Of a DNA stretch of 64,000 bases, positions 63,925-64,000 are shown in pieces. The DNA is from an uncultured Prochlorococcus sp. (lineage in GTDB: Bacteria > Cyanobacteriota > Cyanobacteriia > PCC-6307 > Cyanobiaceae): NCBI RefSeq assembly GCF_902522795.1, contig NZ_CABYWZ010000006.1, positions 1-64,000 on the forward strand. Direction: 5' to 3'. Each line of letters starts with the position of its first letter. The first letter of the stretch is position 1. Below the pieces are notes generated by a model that did not search any database, was not told where the DNA came from, and was given only the letters and a program-made list of their open reading frames with translations. The translations under genes and the position numbers were made by a program.

Positions 63925-64000
63925 TTGATATTGGGAAATATTATTAAGCTTAAGAGATCAAGTGAAAAGAAATTTCAGTTAGGAAATTTTAAAGGGCAAT
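63925..64000 (+). CDS. Possible start of a gene running off the window
   Basis: TTG at 63925 opens a frame that continues to the end: LILGNIIKLKRSSEKKFQLG, then NFKGQ. The basic N-terminus is gene-like, but a TTG start and only 25 codons make it uncertain. Nothing can be said about function. Confidence 0.3.
   Translation, partial: MILGNIIKLKRSSEKKFQLGNFKGQ

Noticed and set aside
55100-64000. A prophage or mobile island at 55-64 kb
   Set aside because: The small-gene region suggests variability, but there is no integrase, transposase, phage structural gene, flanking tRNA or direct repeats.

Overview
The window is chromosomal DNA from a marine picocyanobacterium, almost certainly a high-light-adapted Prochlorococcus. 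The DNA is very AT-rich and tightly packed. It carries photosystem II psbD-psbC, the photosystem assembly genes ycf4 and ycf39, petM, four high-light-inducible (hli) genes, an NTRC thioredoxin reductase fusion, flavodoxin, a FutA-type iron-binding protein, families restricted to cyanobacteria (DUF1651, DUF1824, DUF2808, DUF3386, DUF3764) and a Yfr2/Cyano-1-type small RNA. I see no rRNA, insertion sequence, integrase, prophage or CRISPR array. Two tRNA genes are present: Arg-UCU and Ser-CGA.

Layout. 0-4.9 kb: the end of an unidentified gene, an O-antigen ligase-like membrane protein, tRNA-Arg, a helix-turn-helix protein with a palindrome just before its start, rsmI and cysQ. 4.9-15.6 kb: a long leftward block, sppA-aroH-DUF2808-rpmH-rnpA-PH protein-yidC-ycf46-like-serS-rseP-rpsN-pnp, combining ribosome and RNA functions with membrane insertion and proteolysis. 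15.7-19.5 kb: a rightward exporter and two sugar transferases. 19.5-30.6 kb: mixed small genes, including an AEC permease with no usable upstream start codon, SemiSWEET, flavodoxin, tautomerase, glyQ, futA, tRNA-Ser, a CP12-like mini-protein, a rhomboid protease, and the Yfr2-type RNA downstream of a perfect 20-bp palindrome. 30.6-46.8 kb: cobQ with a ferredoxin, maf, psbDC, ycf4 with a lipoprotein cyclophilin that seems to start at AUA, ilvH, petM, ycf39, infA, NTRC and the pnt transhydrogenase operon. 46.8-55.1 kb: thioredoxin-like ferredoxin, dxr, cysS, polA, a HlyD-type adaptor and ychF. 55.1-64 kb: a region of very small genes, with four hli genes, several one-helix membrane proteins, DUF1651, a paralogous pair of roughly 97-residue proteins, a cupin, SelO and DUF3764.

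How the genes relate. Photosynthesis and redox genes (psbDC, ycf4, ycf39, petM, hli, NTRC, ferredoxins, flavodoxin) sit among translation, DNA repair and isoprenoid genes. Many neighbours overlap by 1-4 bases (ATGA, TAATG), suggesting coupled translation, and several convergent pairs overlap at their 3' ends, as expected in a streamlined genome.

The items most worth a second look are the 20-bp palindrome and Yfr2-type RNA with its Yfr1-complementary stretch, the AUA start, the AEC gene, the minus-strand transcript candidate beside tRNA-Ser, the CP12-like peptide, the 55-60 kb small-protein/hli cluster, and the Ig-like insertion in YidC. I did not find a clearly new multi-gene system. All assignments come from reading the sequence and from knowledge of the families; no database search was run.
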